From assembly GCA_964642175.1 (NCBI GenBank), contig CAZXOK010000009.1, positions 1-64,000 of the forward strand: DNA of 64,000 nt, read 5' to 3'. Shown here in pieces: positions 16,215 to 24,727 of this stretch; within the stretch, counting starts at the first letter, position 1, and each line of letters begins with the position of its first letter. Under the pieces are notes generated by a model, which saw nothing but the letters and a program-made list of their open reading frames with translations, was not told the DNA's origin and ran no database searches. A program made the translations under genes and the position numbers. This stretch comes from JANQGG01 sp964642175. Lineage in GTDB: Bacteria > Bacteroidota > Chlorobiia > Chlorobiales > Chloroherpetonaceae.

Positions 16215-16800
16215 TTATTTCAAGAGCATCATTTTCTTGATCTGGGTGAAATTGCCACTTTTGAGGCGGTAAAAATAAACCCCTGAGGCATAACCCTGTG
16301 CATTCCACGTTTTGAGATGCGATCCGGCGCTGAGCTCTTCGTTGATCAAAGTTGTCACTTTCCGGCCCAGCATATCATAAACCTCGAGAACTGTATTGGC
16401 AGGTTTGGCCAGGCTGAACTGTATGGTAGTTACCGGGTTGAACGGATTCGGATAGTTCTGGTCCAGGTTATAAGCTTTGGGCCGTGTGATGGATTTGGTT
16501 TCCAGAACATTTTTCTTTCCGCTCAGATCCACGTCCGACAAACGATAGTAATAAGTTTGTCCCGGTTGGAAACTATCATAATCGGTATAGTTGTAATTGG
16601 TCTCTTCCGATACCGTACCCTGTCCTTTAAGGTTATCCGAGCTTTGGTAAGAAGCCACCTGGTTGAACTGGCCATTTGGGCTTGTTGAGCGTTCAAGAAT
16701 AAAGCCAAGGTTATCGACTTCCGTAGCCGTTGCCCAGTTCAGCTTTACACCATTGCTGGTATTAGCCAGAGTATAGGATACCAGTTCTACCGGAAGCGGT
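16215..16800 (-). repeat. C-terminal module shared with the giant protein (other copy about 535-1115)
   Basis: The FN3-like plus sorting-domain block is duplicated between the two surface-protein genes. Protein runs such as NLGFILERST, KGQGTVS, TYYYRLSDVD and LETKSITRP recur in the same order and spacing. At DNA level a 26-base stretch is identical at 755-780 and 16435-16460, inside the NPFNP motif region. The copies are in the same orientation about 15.7 kb apart and could support recombination or gene conversion. Confidence 0.8.
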
Positions 16801-19800
16801 GTATCTGAAGCTACCGTGCCTAAGGTGTAGTAACCATCTGGTAACTGTCCATCTGTAAGATTAAAAATAACCTGATCTCCATTTACAGATGAGGCCGTTG
16901 TGATCTGGCTGAAATCACCAGATTGACCGGCACGTCTGATCAGCAAATAATCACTTGGGTTGCTGTTTGGAGTTGAGCCTAAACCGGCATCACTAAAATC
17001 AAATATTAATTGAGCATCAACAGTACCGGTTTTATCCAGATACCAAATACGTTGCATTCGTTTTAACACAGTAGATCCATCAACATCACTCGTGGTTTCA
17101 CCATTGGTTAATGAGTTATGTCCAACAAAGATATACTCACCTGCTGCATTCAATGATGCATTTCGCTGGCTGATGTTTAATCCGGCTGAGTTTGAAGCGG
17201 AGCTATGTGTGTTGGCAAACGTGCCATCGGTTGTACCAATACCGGCCACATCCAGGTCATAATCGCCATTTGCGGGCGTGTCTCCTGCATAGAAATCACT
17301 GGTAACAGTAATATTGTACTTGGCTGAAAGATAATTTTCCACAATAATCTTACGGGCATCATTTAACTCAGTGTTGAATAGTATAACTTCAGCAATATCT
17401 CCATTAAAATAACCAGAGCTATTCCCACCCAATTGACCGATGTATAATGAAGACGATGTATTAGGTATTGAATTATCTGTACCCGTATTTCCATCGCTCA
17501 TAGATTGGCTGGTTCCGTCAATTCGCATGGATACCCTTGGATTGCTTGAACTACCATCAAAAAATGCTGAAGCGATGTTTGAAGTCCCGGCGCTAAAACT
17601 GGTTGTGGTTCCTCTCTCGCGATTGCTTTCATCAATATCAATAAACAAATTTTGTCCAGTATAAATAAACATACTGTAAGATTCTTGTGATGAAAATGAC
17701 GCTCTTTTTGAAACTAATCCATTAACTGCCGCTAATGAAGTGGGATTAAAGACAGTGTAGATAGATAATCCGGTCATCCCATCCAGCGTGGCATTGTCTG
17801 CAATATTAAGCTCATCACCTTGAGAACTGTTAAATCTGACTGCAGGTCCACTGTTAATATTGGATGTTGCCTGGTAAGTTGGTTGTTTTGTGCCGGAAGA
17901 TTGCGACACATTGTTTCCATTACCCGAAGCATCAAACCAGGATGTAACCGAAGCCCCGTCACTTAACATGATATCATCGGCTTTCAGCCACAGGAAGTTG
18001 CTGTTATTGTCGCCAACACCAGCCGGTCCTGTATCACCCAAACCATCGTTGTCGGTGATCGTTATAGTATGTGTGGTTTGAGAACCAAGGGTCACAGAGG
18101 AGCCATCAATGGTTAATACCACCTGCTCATCATTTTCCTCATTTGAATCATCCGATAAACTTAATTGAATATTTTCCGTTGTTGAACCGGCCGAGATGGT
18201 CAGCGGGCTTGAAGTCAGCACACTGTAATCTGAACCATCGGCAGCAGGTGAGCCACCGGCATCACTAAAGGTAACCGTAACATCGGTTCCTGAAACTGCT
18301 GAGAGTTCTACCTGAATATCAACAATGCCCGATCCTTCATCCGAATTTGAACTTGCAGATGAAAACTGAACTGTTGGCACGCCGTCGTCATTGGTCAATG
18401 TTATCGTTAAAGTTGTCTGAGAGCCTAACGCACAACTTTGAGCATTGCTTAACGTCAGTTCAATGGTTTCATCATTTTCAAACAAAGCATCGCCTTTGAT
18501 TGAAAGAATGTTAATTCCAATGGTATTTGTTGAGCCATTCGGGCAGCTTACCGTGTTAAAAGTTACGGTTCCTGAAGTCACATCTGTACTATCGTATGCT
18601 GCATTTCCAGAAGTTGGTGCCGGAGGAATACCATCATACATAGCTACATCCACACCCGAGAGTAAAAGATCACCAAAAACAGCATCTCCTCCGGTTACAT
18701 CAATATCAATACTTGAAGCCGGGCCTGTTGTAATAGTAGTGGCACTTGTGCTGGTCAGGTCAAATTGCAGGCTTAACGTATAATTGCCACTGCTTCCTTC
18801 AGGCTGACTTAATGTTGCAGAATTAAAATCGATTTTTCTGGGTTCATCATCATCCAAAATGGAATAGGTATGGACATTTTGAGTCCCGATCGAGGCATTT
18901 GTTGCCGAACTGATTGTAACAGTTACAGTTTCTGTATTCTCAATGCTTCCATCATTAACAACATCAATTGCAGCATCCCCCGAGCCTGCACCATTGTTTA
19001 AATCAACAGAGCTTGTACCGGAAGAAATTATTGCTGAGGTGCGGTTTGTATTAAAGTCGCCCGCTTGAGCTGTTCCTGCTGCTACAGAGTATGAGAAATT
19101 GACAGAAGTACCATCTGAATACGGGTAATTGATCTCAACGGTAAGAGTCGGAAATTGAGTGACATTTTCAATACCCTGGGAAGCGGATGTTGCAAACTGA
19201 ACTTCACGTTTTATAGCACCAAGAGTTAAAGTGGCGTTATCGGTTAAACTCACACCAGATGCTTCAACTGAACTGCCATTTATGGTTAAATCCACAAAAC
19301 TGTCTCCGGCATCCACAAAATCACCATCACCATTCTGATCAATAAATAAAACCCAATCCCACTCATCCGAGGGACGACCGGTTGAGACATTAGAGGTGTC
19401 GAAGGAAATATCAACAGCATCAGAAAATGCCCCGCTGAAATCCACTTTCCATTCTCTGGCCAGGCGCAAGGTATTGGTGGCATCATCCCTGAAGTTATCC
19501 CCAGAGATGGTTGTTAGGTTAGTGGCGTTGCCACTATCATGGCCAAACAACACATAGTCGCCATCAGCGGATACTGAACTTAAAGAGAGGTTCAGATCAG
19601 ATGAGTTTGCCGAGAGATGGTTGCCGTCGGATTCACGTCCCAGACCGGCAATATCAGTTCCATAAAGTGCATCAAATGCATATTTATCATTGGAGATTGA
19701 AATACTGTATTTGGTTGAGAGGTAGTTTTCTACAATGGTTTGCTGAGCGCCATTTAAATTACTTCCAAATAAAACAACTTCGGCAATATCACCTTCAAAA

Positions 19801-20549
19801 TATCCGGTGTTGTTGCCTCTTAAATGGCCAACACTTAAACTGGAACCTTGATTTGGTATTGAGTTTACGGATACAGAACCATCATTCATTGTCTGAGCTG
19901 TTCCCGACTCATACGCCGAAACGCTTTGTGCAGATCCATTAAAGATCATGGACATCAAATAGGTAGATCCGGCTGCAAAACTTTCCGATGTGTTTTCCCT
20001 GTTGCTACTACCAGAGCCCGGAATATCCATAAACCAGTTATTTCCAGTGTAGAAAAACATGCTGTAACACTCAGCGTTTCCGGGAGAATTTCGTTTTGAG
20101 ATCAAACCACGAGGCGAACCATCAACAGCAGACGGATTATGCACCATGAATATGGAAAGCCCACTAAAGTTATCTAAAGTTGTGCCATCAATGGCTGTTA
20201 GTTCATCGCCATTTGCATCGTTTAGCACACCGTCGAAACGAATGGCAGGTCCGCTATTAATTGAAGAGGTTGATTGAAATGTAGGCTGTTTGGCTGAAGT
20301 TCCCTGACTTACATTGTTACCTTTACCACTAATATCATTCCACTGGGTAACACTTGAGCCGGAAGTTGAGACTCCCTGGTTGGCATCCAGCCATAAGTTT
20401 AAGCTTGAGCTTCCATCTGTTGCACCCACACCACCGGGGCCGGTTTGAGCTTGAACTGGTGAGTGAAAGACCAGGGTTAAAAGGCTTAATCCCAAGACAA
20501 GTACTTTAAAACATGTTCGCAGTTTCTGGTTTTTTAAACCGTTTATCAT
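16215..20549 (-). CDS. Large T9SS-sorted surface protein: two LamG-like modules, Calx-beta repeats
   Basis: 1,444 residues. A signal peptide ends near SPVQAQ. Two homologous concanavalin/LamG-like modules start LWLDANQG (about residue 52) and LWLKADDI (about residue 855); both carry GKGNNVSQ or GNGNNVSQ, INSGPA(I/V)RF, GYF(E/N)GDIAEV and IVENYLS(T/A)KY. Between them lie about three Calx-beta-type repeats (residues about 450-850, for example VQFSSASSNSDEGSG). An FN3-like segment and an 80-residue por-secretion sorting domain (NYPNPFNPVTT, VYDMLGRKV, GVYFYRL) close it. LamG and Calx-beta domains commonly bind glycans or calcium on the cell surface; the ligand is unknown. The last roughly 200 residues are nearly the same as those of the giant protein at 535-12297. 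It is a single-gene unit with its own terminator. Confidence 0.88.
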   Translation of the reverse strand: MINGLKNQKLRTCFKVLVLGLSLLTLVFHSPVQAQTGPGGVGATDGSSSLNLWLDANQGVSTSGSSVTQWNDISGKGNNVSQGTSAKQPTFQSTSSINSGPAIRFDGVLNDANGDELTAIDGTTLDNFSGLSIFMVHNPSAVDGSPRGLISKRNSPGNAECYSMFFYTGNNWFMDIPGSGSSNRENTSESFAAGSTYLMSMIFNGSAQSVSAYESGTAQTMNDGSVSVNSIPNQGSSLSVGHLRGNNTGYFEGDIAEVVLFGSNLNGAQQTIVENYLSTKYSISISNDKYAFDALYGTDIAGLGRESDGNHLSANSSDLNLSLSSVSADGDYVLFGHDSGNATNLTTISGDNFRDDATNTLRLAREWKVDFSGAFSDAVDISFDTSNVSTGRPSDEWDWVLFIDQNGDGDFVDAGDSFVDLTINGSSVEASGVSLTDNATLTLGAIKREVQFATSASQGIENVTQFPTLTVEINYPYSDGTSVNFSYSVAAGTAQAGDFNTNRTSAIISSGTSSVDLNNGAGSGDAAIDVVNDGSIENTETVTVTISSATNASIGTQNVHTYSILDDDEPRKIDFNSATLSQPEGSSGNYTLSLQFDLTSTSATTITTGPASSIDIDVTGGDAVFGDLLLSGVDVAMYDGIPPAPTSGNAAYDSTDVTSGTVTFNTVSCPNGSTNTIGINILSIKGDALFENDETIELTLSNAQSCALGSQTTLTITLTNDDGVPTVQFSSASSNSDEGSGIVDIQVELSAVSGTDVTVTFSDAGGSPAADGSDYSVLTSSPLTISAGSTTENIQLSLSDDSNEENDEQVVLTIDGSSVTLGSQTTHTITITDNDGLGDTGPAGVGDNNSNFLWLKADDIMLSDGASVTSWFDASGNGNNVSQSSGTKQPTYQATSNINSGPAVRFNSSQGDELNIADNATLDGMTGLSIYTVFNPTSLAAVNGLVSKRASFSSQESYSMFIYTGQNLFIDIDESNRERGTTTSFSAGTSNIASAFFDGSSSNPRVSMRIDGTSQSMSDGNTGTDNSIPNTSSSLYIGQLGGNSSGYFNGDIAEVILFNTELNDARKIIVENYLSAKYNITVTSDFYAGDTPANGDYDLDVAGIGTTDGTFANTHSSASNSAGLNISQRNASLNAAGEYIFVGHNSLTNGETTSDVDGSTVLKRMQRIWYLDKTGTVDAQLIFDFSDAGLGSTPNSNPSDYLLIRRAGQSGDFSQITTASSVNGDQVIFNLTDGQLPDGYYTLGTVASDTPLPVELVSYTLANTSNGVKLNWATATEVDNLGFILERSTSPNGQFNQVASYQSSDNLKGQGTVSEETNYNYTDYDSFQPGQTYYYRLSDVDLSGKKNVLETKSITRPKAYNLDQNYPNPFNPVTTIQFSLAKPANTVLEVYDMLGRKVTTLINEELSAGSHLKTWNAQGYASGVYFYRLKSGNFTQIKKMMLLK

Positions 20550-20843
20550 ATAAAATTACTTTTAGTTATCCGTTTAATAAGATTTGTAATTAGCTTTTAA
20601 GGTTTCTGTGATGTTTATACTCACTCACAATTTCTATGCCAATTCGTCAGTCAGGATGAACAAACCCGATACTTTTTCTTATAATTTAGATTTGATTGTG
20701 ATGCACAAATCTTCACGCATGCTATTAGAAGCAAAACGAGGGGAAAGTACTAAGGAAAAAGGATGATTTGAACGCACAAAGATAAGACTTTTAACATGAA
20801 TGAAAAATCATATTTATTAAATTTCGCTAAACATGAAAGAAAT

Positions 20844-22445
20844 TTAATACCCACTGGCTGTTTTAGCAGACTCTAAAAACAAAGGATCAGCAAAGAATTG
20901 TGTAAACAGATAGCCCAGGATACCACCTGTGGTGGCACACATGGTATTAACCACATCGTTGTCTATCCATCGAATCCCTTTTTGCAGTTCGTTTTCTATT
21001 AATTCACCACTTTCTGTTTTACTGTGGGTGCGTTCGGTGGTCTTCTTCCTGATGGGATCATAATACTGTGCCTGAACTGTAGCCCCAAAGAAGCTATCAA
21101 CCAGGCTCCCACCTGCACCGGCAAATCCAATAATCAGAAACGACTCTACAATTCCAACACTCATCATTTGATCCGGAGCAATGATCCAGGCGCTGGCTGC
21201 AATTAGCAATGCCCCCACAAAACCTCCGAATGTACCCGTAAAAGTAATACCGCCAGACGTGCCGGCCGGAACCGGTTTAAAATTCAAGATATATCTCGGT
21301 TTGGGATCTTTAACCATGGTACCGATCTCAGTAGCCCAGGTATCGGCCTGAACGGCGGCCAGAGTACCTAAATAAGCCAGAAAAATCAACGGATCCTGGA
21401 AAAACGAAAACCAGATCATCAACACCCAGGCCACACCACCATTGGCAAGAACCTGACCCACATCGCGCTGAGAGGATTTTTCAAAGATCAGATCATACTT
21501 TTTCTTGTGTTCTTTGCCAACTTTGGAAAGCACCGAAGAGAGAATAAAAAAGGTGAGCACTGGTATGGTCCAAACCAGACCGCCCATGCTGAATATATTA
21601 GATCCAAATAAAAATGTCCCGACTGCTCCGCTGGCAGTTAGGAATTTTAATGCAAAGGATACACGGGCAAAGATAAGGGCAATACTGATACCAATAAGCA
21701 CACTCTGGTACATCACCGTACCATTAATTTCCAAAATAGCCAGTATGTATGCCACACTAAGAGGGATAAACAGGTTATCCAAACCCCCGGATAGCAAGGC
21801 TTCTACTGCTGTTACAACCAAAGCAATGGCAATACACAGAGCGATTAACGCGGTTAGGTTTAAAGAACCAATCAAGGATGACTCATCTAGAAAGAAGATC
21901 AATGAACCGACTAATACAAAAACTGAGGTGACAAACATCGCAACTGAGCCCTCGATGGTTTTCTTGTATGCCATCAGTTTAAAGGTATGTGGTTTTTCAC
22001 TGTTCTCACCAACCAATGCTGCCATGGCATCTCCAAAACCTAACACCAGCATAGAAGTTTGCATAATCCAGACATGCTCACCCCAGCATAGCAATACAAG
22101 AATGAAAAAGGCCAGCGGGTAATAAACAGTACCATAACTAACCTGCTGCGCTTTATCCTCTTCAGGATCACCGGATGTTGTTTGATGCAGGGAACCAAGC
22201 CAGTTATTTTTAATGGCTAACACATTGAATGGTATAAACAATAAAGGGATCAGAGCCGGGTAGAAACTTAACTCGAAATAGTAAGGCGAAAAAAAGATAA
22301 GCACACTCGTTAATATATGCACCAGTTTTCTCGTTATACCGGCATCGAGATTAAATATCTTTTTTAAGCCTTCCGATATCCCAATCAAGGCACCAAGTAG
22401 CGCGAGTGCAATAATAAAGGAGAAAAAGTCTTGCGATAGACTCAT
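20844..22445 (-). CDS. Membrane fusion protein: dolichol/phytol-kinase-like half plus DUF92 half
   Basis: 533 residues, very hydrophobic, with a dozen or more likely membrane spans. The N-terminal half has ITRKLVHILTS and GFGDAMAALVGE...KKTIEGSVAMF, the CTP-dependent polyprenol kinase pattern (SEC59/VTE5 family). The C-terminal half has AVQADTWATEIGTMV, RYILNFKPVPAGTSGGIT and GTFGGFVGA, the DUF92 pattern, whose plant member VTE6 is a phytyl-phosphate kinase. If both halves are active, one polypeptide could turn an isoprenoid alcohol into its diphosphate in two steps (salvage); this is inference. The gene stands alone: the upstream neighbour is the divergent ilv operon, and the 294-base gap downstream contains only an AT-rich 9-bp inverted repeat (20816-20848). 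Confidence 0.8.
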   Translation of the reverse strand: MSLSQDFFSFIIALALLGALIGISEGLKKIFNLDAGITRKLVHILTSVLIFFSPYYFELSFYPALIPLLFIPFNVLAIKNNWLGSLHQTTSGDPEEDKAQQVSYGTVYYPLAFFILVLLCWGEHVWIMQTSMLVLGFGDAMAALVGENSEKPHTFKLMAYKKTIEGSVAMFVTSVFVLVGSLIFFLDESSLIGSLNLTALIALCIAIALVVTAVEALLSGGLDNLFIPLSVAYILAILEINGTVMYQSVLIGISIALIFARVSFALKFLTASGAVGTFLFGSNIFSMGGLVWTIPVLTFFILSSVLSKVGKEHKKKYDLIFEKSSQRDVGQVLANGGVAWVLMIWFSFFQDPLIFLAYLGTLAAVQADTWATEIGTMVKDPKPRYILNFKPVPAGTSGGITFTGTFGGFVGALLIAASAWIIAPDQMMSVGIVESFLIIGFAGAGGSLVDSFFGATVQAQYYDPIRKKTTERTHSKTESGELIENELQKGIRWIDNDVVNTMCATTGGILGYLFTQFFADPLFLESAKTASGY

Positions 22446-22738
22446 GTTTTTGGAGATTAATTACATTTAAAAAAAGCTCTGGGTGTGCCTTGGTTAACAG
22501 CACATTTTTCATGAGTTTGAAATACACCCGTCACATCTCGGCCTTTCTATGTCTTTTCAGATCGGTTTAAAATATGGAAAAAGATCATTTTTTAAAACAC
22601 GAATAAACAGATACCATAGGTAAGGAAAAGTGAATAATTATTCTTATTTAGAAACGTTTATCACCGAAACCTATTGTTTTAACCAAAAGAAGTTTTTATC
22701 TTCTACCATTAATTTGTAGGATTAACCTAAAACGTCAA
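22446..22738. other. Divergent intergenic region before the ilv leader
   Basis: This AT-rich DNA separates the minus-strand kinase/DUF92 gene from the plus-strand ilv operon and should hold both promoters. The best plus-strand candidate is TTAACC (22722-22727), 17 bases, TACAAT (22745-22750), with modest matches. It would start transcription near 22757 and so would exclude the leader ATG at 22754, which counts against it. No gene or stable RNA is seen. Confidence 0.35.
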
Positions 22739-22753
22739 ATGTCATACAATTAC

Positions 22754-22906
22754 ATGAACAGTGCCAATTTGAACATATCGGATTCTAATAGAATACCGGG
22801 GTGTGCTGTTTCAAACATTCCTCTCGCAAATACTCAGTCAGGGATTCAGGTTTTAGGTTTGCAAACTCTAAGCATTCTGCTTAGCCTTATTATTGTGGTA
22901 CTATAA
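22754..22906 (+). CDS. ilv operon leader peptide (branched-chain attenuator peptide)
   Basis: A 50-codon ORF ends 111 bases before ilvD. Thirteen of its last 18 codons are Leu, Ile or Val, and it closes with ILLSLIIVVL then TAA. This is the textbook composition of an ilv or leu leader peptide, where slow decoding under amino acid shortage lets the ribosome choose the RNA fold downstream. An in-frame ATG at 22739 would add five residues, and a downstream TTG at 22769 would shorten it, so the start is uncertain. The N-terminal half looks unconstrained. No similarity to a named leader is claimed. Confidence 0.7.
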   Translation: MNSANLNISDSNRIPGCAVSNIPLANTQSGIQVLGLQTLSILLSLIIVVL

Positions 22907-22980
22907 ACCACTTGGTTATCCCTGAATTTCTTGCTTTCTCTTCATAATTATTCATTCAAGACTTCGGGGTTGCCGAAATC
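22838..22980 (+). promoter_or_regulatory. Attenuator RNA of the ilv-leu-cimA operon
   Basis: Four segments can pair in competing ways. A (22838-22850) pairs with B (22918-22927), either TCAGGGAT/ATCCCTGA or ATTCAGG/CCTGAAT. B pairs with C (22963-22970), CCC-GAA against TTCGGGG with one bulge. C lies within an 8-bp hairpin with one C/A mismatch (22960-22967 with 22973-22980). This is the classic 1:2, 2:3, 3:4 layout. A perfect 7-bp hairpin (22868-22884, CTAAGCA/TGCTTAG) and a 5-bp one (22895-22911) lie within and just beyond the Leu/Ile/Val codons and could act as pause hairpins. The T-tract after the last hairpin is poor, so the final step might be termination or something else. Confidence 0.6.
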
Positions 22981-23017
22981 CATTTAGTATTCTTTAAACA
23001 CAAGAACGTTTTTTAGA

Positions 23018-24694
23018 GTGAGATCTGATATCATTAAACTGGGCTTTGATAAAGCTCCGCATCGCAGTTTGTTAAAAGCGACCGGGGTGATCCAAAGCGA
23101 CGAGGATTTTACAAAACCCTTTATCGGGATTGCAAATTCTTACATAGATATTATACCCGGCCATGTACATTTGCAGGAGTTTGGCAAAATTGTCAAGCAA
23201 GCCGTGCGAGATGCAGGTGGTGTTCCGTTTGAGTTTAACACCATTGGTGTGGATGATGGCATAGCTATGGGCCATATTGGTATGCGATATTCGCTGGCTA
23301 GCCGGGAGCTTATCGCCGATTCGATAGAAACGGTCATTCAGGCACATTGGCTCGATGGTATGGTCTGCATACCAAATTGCGATAAAATTGTCCCCGGAAT
23401 GATGATGGCTGCGGTTCGCCTGAACGTGCCAACCATATTCATCTCCGGCGGTCCGATGAAAGCCGGTGTAAGCTCGAAAGGCGAGAAAGTTGATTTGATC
23501 TCGGTTTTTGAAGGTGTTGGCCAGTACAGTGCCGGAAAAATCAACGACGAAGAGTTAAAAGACCTGGAAAATCATGGCTGCCCGACTTGTGGTTCATGCT
23601 CAGGAATGTTTACCGCCAATTCCATGAACTGCCTGGCCGAAGCGCTGGGTTTAGCTTTACCCGGAAACGGTACTATTCTTGCTGTTGATTCACGCCGTGA
23701 AAATCTGGCCAAAAAAGCCGGCAAGCAAATTCTGAGTCTGGTTGAAAAAGACATCAAACCCAGCAATATACTGGACCGCTCATCCTTTAGAAATGCCTTT
23801 GCGCTGGATCTGGCCATGGGTGGCAGCACCAATACCATTCTGCATACCATTGCTATTGCCAACGAAGCCGGGATCAAATTTGAGCTGGAAGAGTTAAACC
23901 AGCTGGCTGCAAAAACACCCTATATTTGTAAAGTAAGTCCGGCCACTAAAGATGTTCATATCGAAGATGTGGAGCGCGCCGGTGGTATTTCAGCCATATT
24001 AAACGAGTTATCAAAAATCCCGGATTTGCTGAACACCAACGCTTTAACCGTAACCGGCAACACTCTGGGTGAAAATGTTTCAGATGCAGTTGTTGAAGAC
24101 CAGAGCGTAATTCGTCCGCTGGACGATCCTTATTCCAAAACAGGCGGTCTGGCGGTACTCTTTGGTAATCTGGCCCCGAATGGCTGCGTGGTCAAAACCG
24201 GTGCAGTGGATCCGAAAATGCTCACCCACAGCGGCCCGGCAAAAATCTATGAATCTCAGGATGAGGCCATAAACGGTATCCTGGCCGGTGAAGTAAAAGC
24301 CGGTGATGTGGTCATTATCCGTTACGAAGGCCCGAAAGGTGGCCCGGGAATGCCGGAGATGCTGGCGCCAACTAGCGCTATTATGGGCCAGGGTCTGGGT
24401 GATAAAGTGGCCTTGATTACCGATGGGCGATTTTCCGGTGGGACGCGTGGTGCCTGTATCGGGCATGTCTCGCCCGAAGCTGCCGAGCGCGGGCCGATCG
24501 CTGCGGTTCAGAACGGCGATACCATCACCATTGATATTCCGAATCATACTTTGAATGTTGAACTGAGTGATGATGACATTCAAGCCAGATTAGATCAGCT
24601 TGAAGAATTTCAACCTAAGATCACCAAAGGTTATCTGGCCAGGTATGCAAAAATGGTGACATCGGCCAATACCGGAGCTGTTTTAAAGATTTGA
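23018..24694 (+). CDS. ilvD: Dihydroxy-acid dehydratase
   Basis: 558 residues. It dehydrates 2,3-dihydroxy-isovalerate and -methylvalerate to the 2-oxo acids of Val and Ile synthesis using a Fe-S cluster. The N-terminus DIIKLGFDKAPHRSLLKATG is typical of the family. Cluster-type cysteines are in PNCDK (about residue 124) and PTCGSCSGMFTANSMNC (about 189-205). The C-terminal GRFSGGTRGACIGHVSPEA segment is intact. The start is GTG at 23018, fixed by the conserved N-terminus; no Shine-Dalgarno is evident. It is the first structural gene of the operon, behind a leader peptide and attenuator. Confidence 0.97.
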   Translation: MRSDIIKLGFDKAPHRSLLKATGVIQSDEDFTKPFIGIANSYIDIIPGHVHLQEFGKIVKQAVRDAGGVPFEFNTIGVDDGIAMGHIGMRYSLASRELIADSIETVIQAHWLDGMVCIPNCDKIVPGMMMAAVRLNVPTIFISGGPMKAGVSSKGEKVDLISVFEGVGQYSAGKINDEELKDLENHGCPTCGSCSGMFTANSMNCLAEALGLALPGNGTILAVDSRRENLAKKAGKQILSLVEKDIKPSNILDRSSFRNAFALDLAMGGSTNTILHTIAIANEAGIKFELEELNQLAAKTPYICKVSPATKDVHIEDVERAGGISAILNELSKIPDLLNTNALTVTGNTLGENVSDAVVEDQSVIRPLDDPYSKTGGLAVLFGNLAPNGCVVKTGAVDPKMLTHSGPAKIYESQDEAINGILAGEVKAGDVVIIRYEGPKGGPGMPEMLAPTSAIMGQGLGDKVALITDGRFSGGTRGACIGHVSPEAAERGPIAAVQNGDTITIDIPNHTLNVELSDDDIQARLDQLEEFQPKITKGYLARYAKMVTSANTGAVLKI

Positions 24695-24727
24695 TTATTA
24701 CTAATTCATTAAACCGGAGAGAAACGA

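Noticed and set aside
20816..20848. 9-bp AT-only inverted repeat (ATTAAATTT/AAATTTAAT) at the end of the kinase/DUF92 gene
   Set aside because: It has no G-C pairs and no following T-tract, so it is not a credible terminator; it probably reflects base composition.
22890..22915. GTGGTAC segment suggesting a T-box before ilvD
   Set aside because: The full T-box bulge sequence, specifier loop and stem I are missing, whereas a Leu/Ile/Val-rich leader ORF explains the region better.
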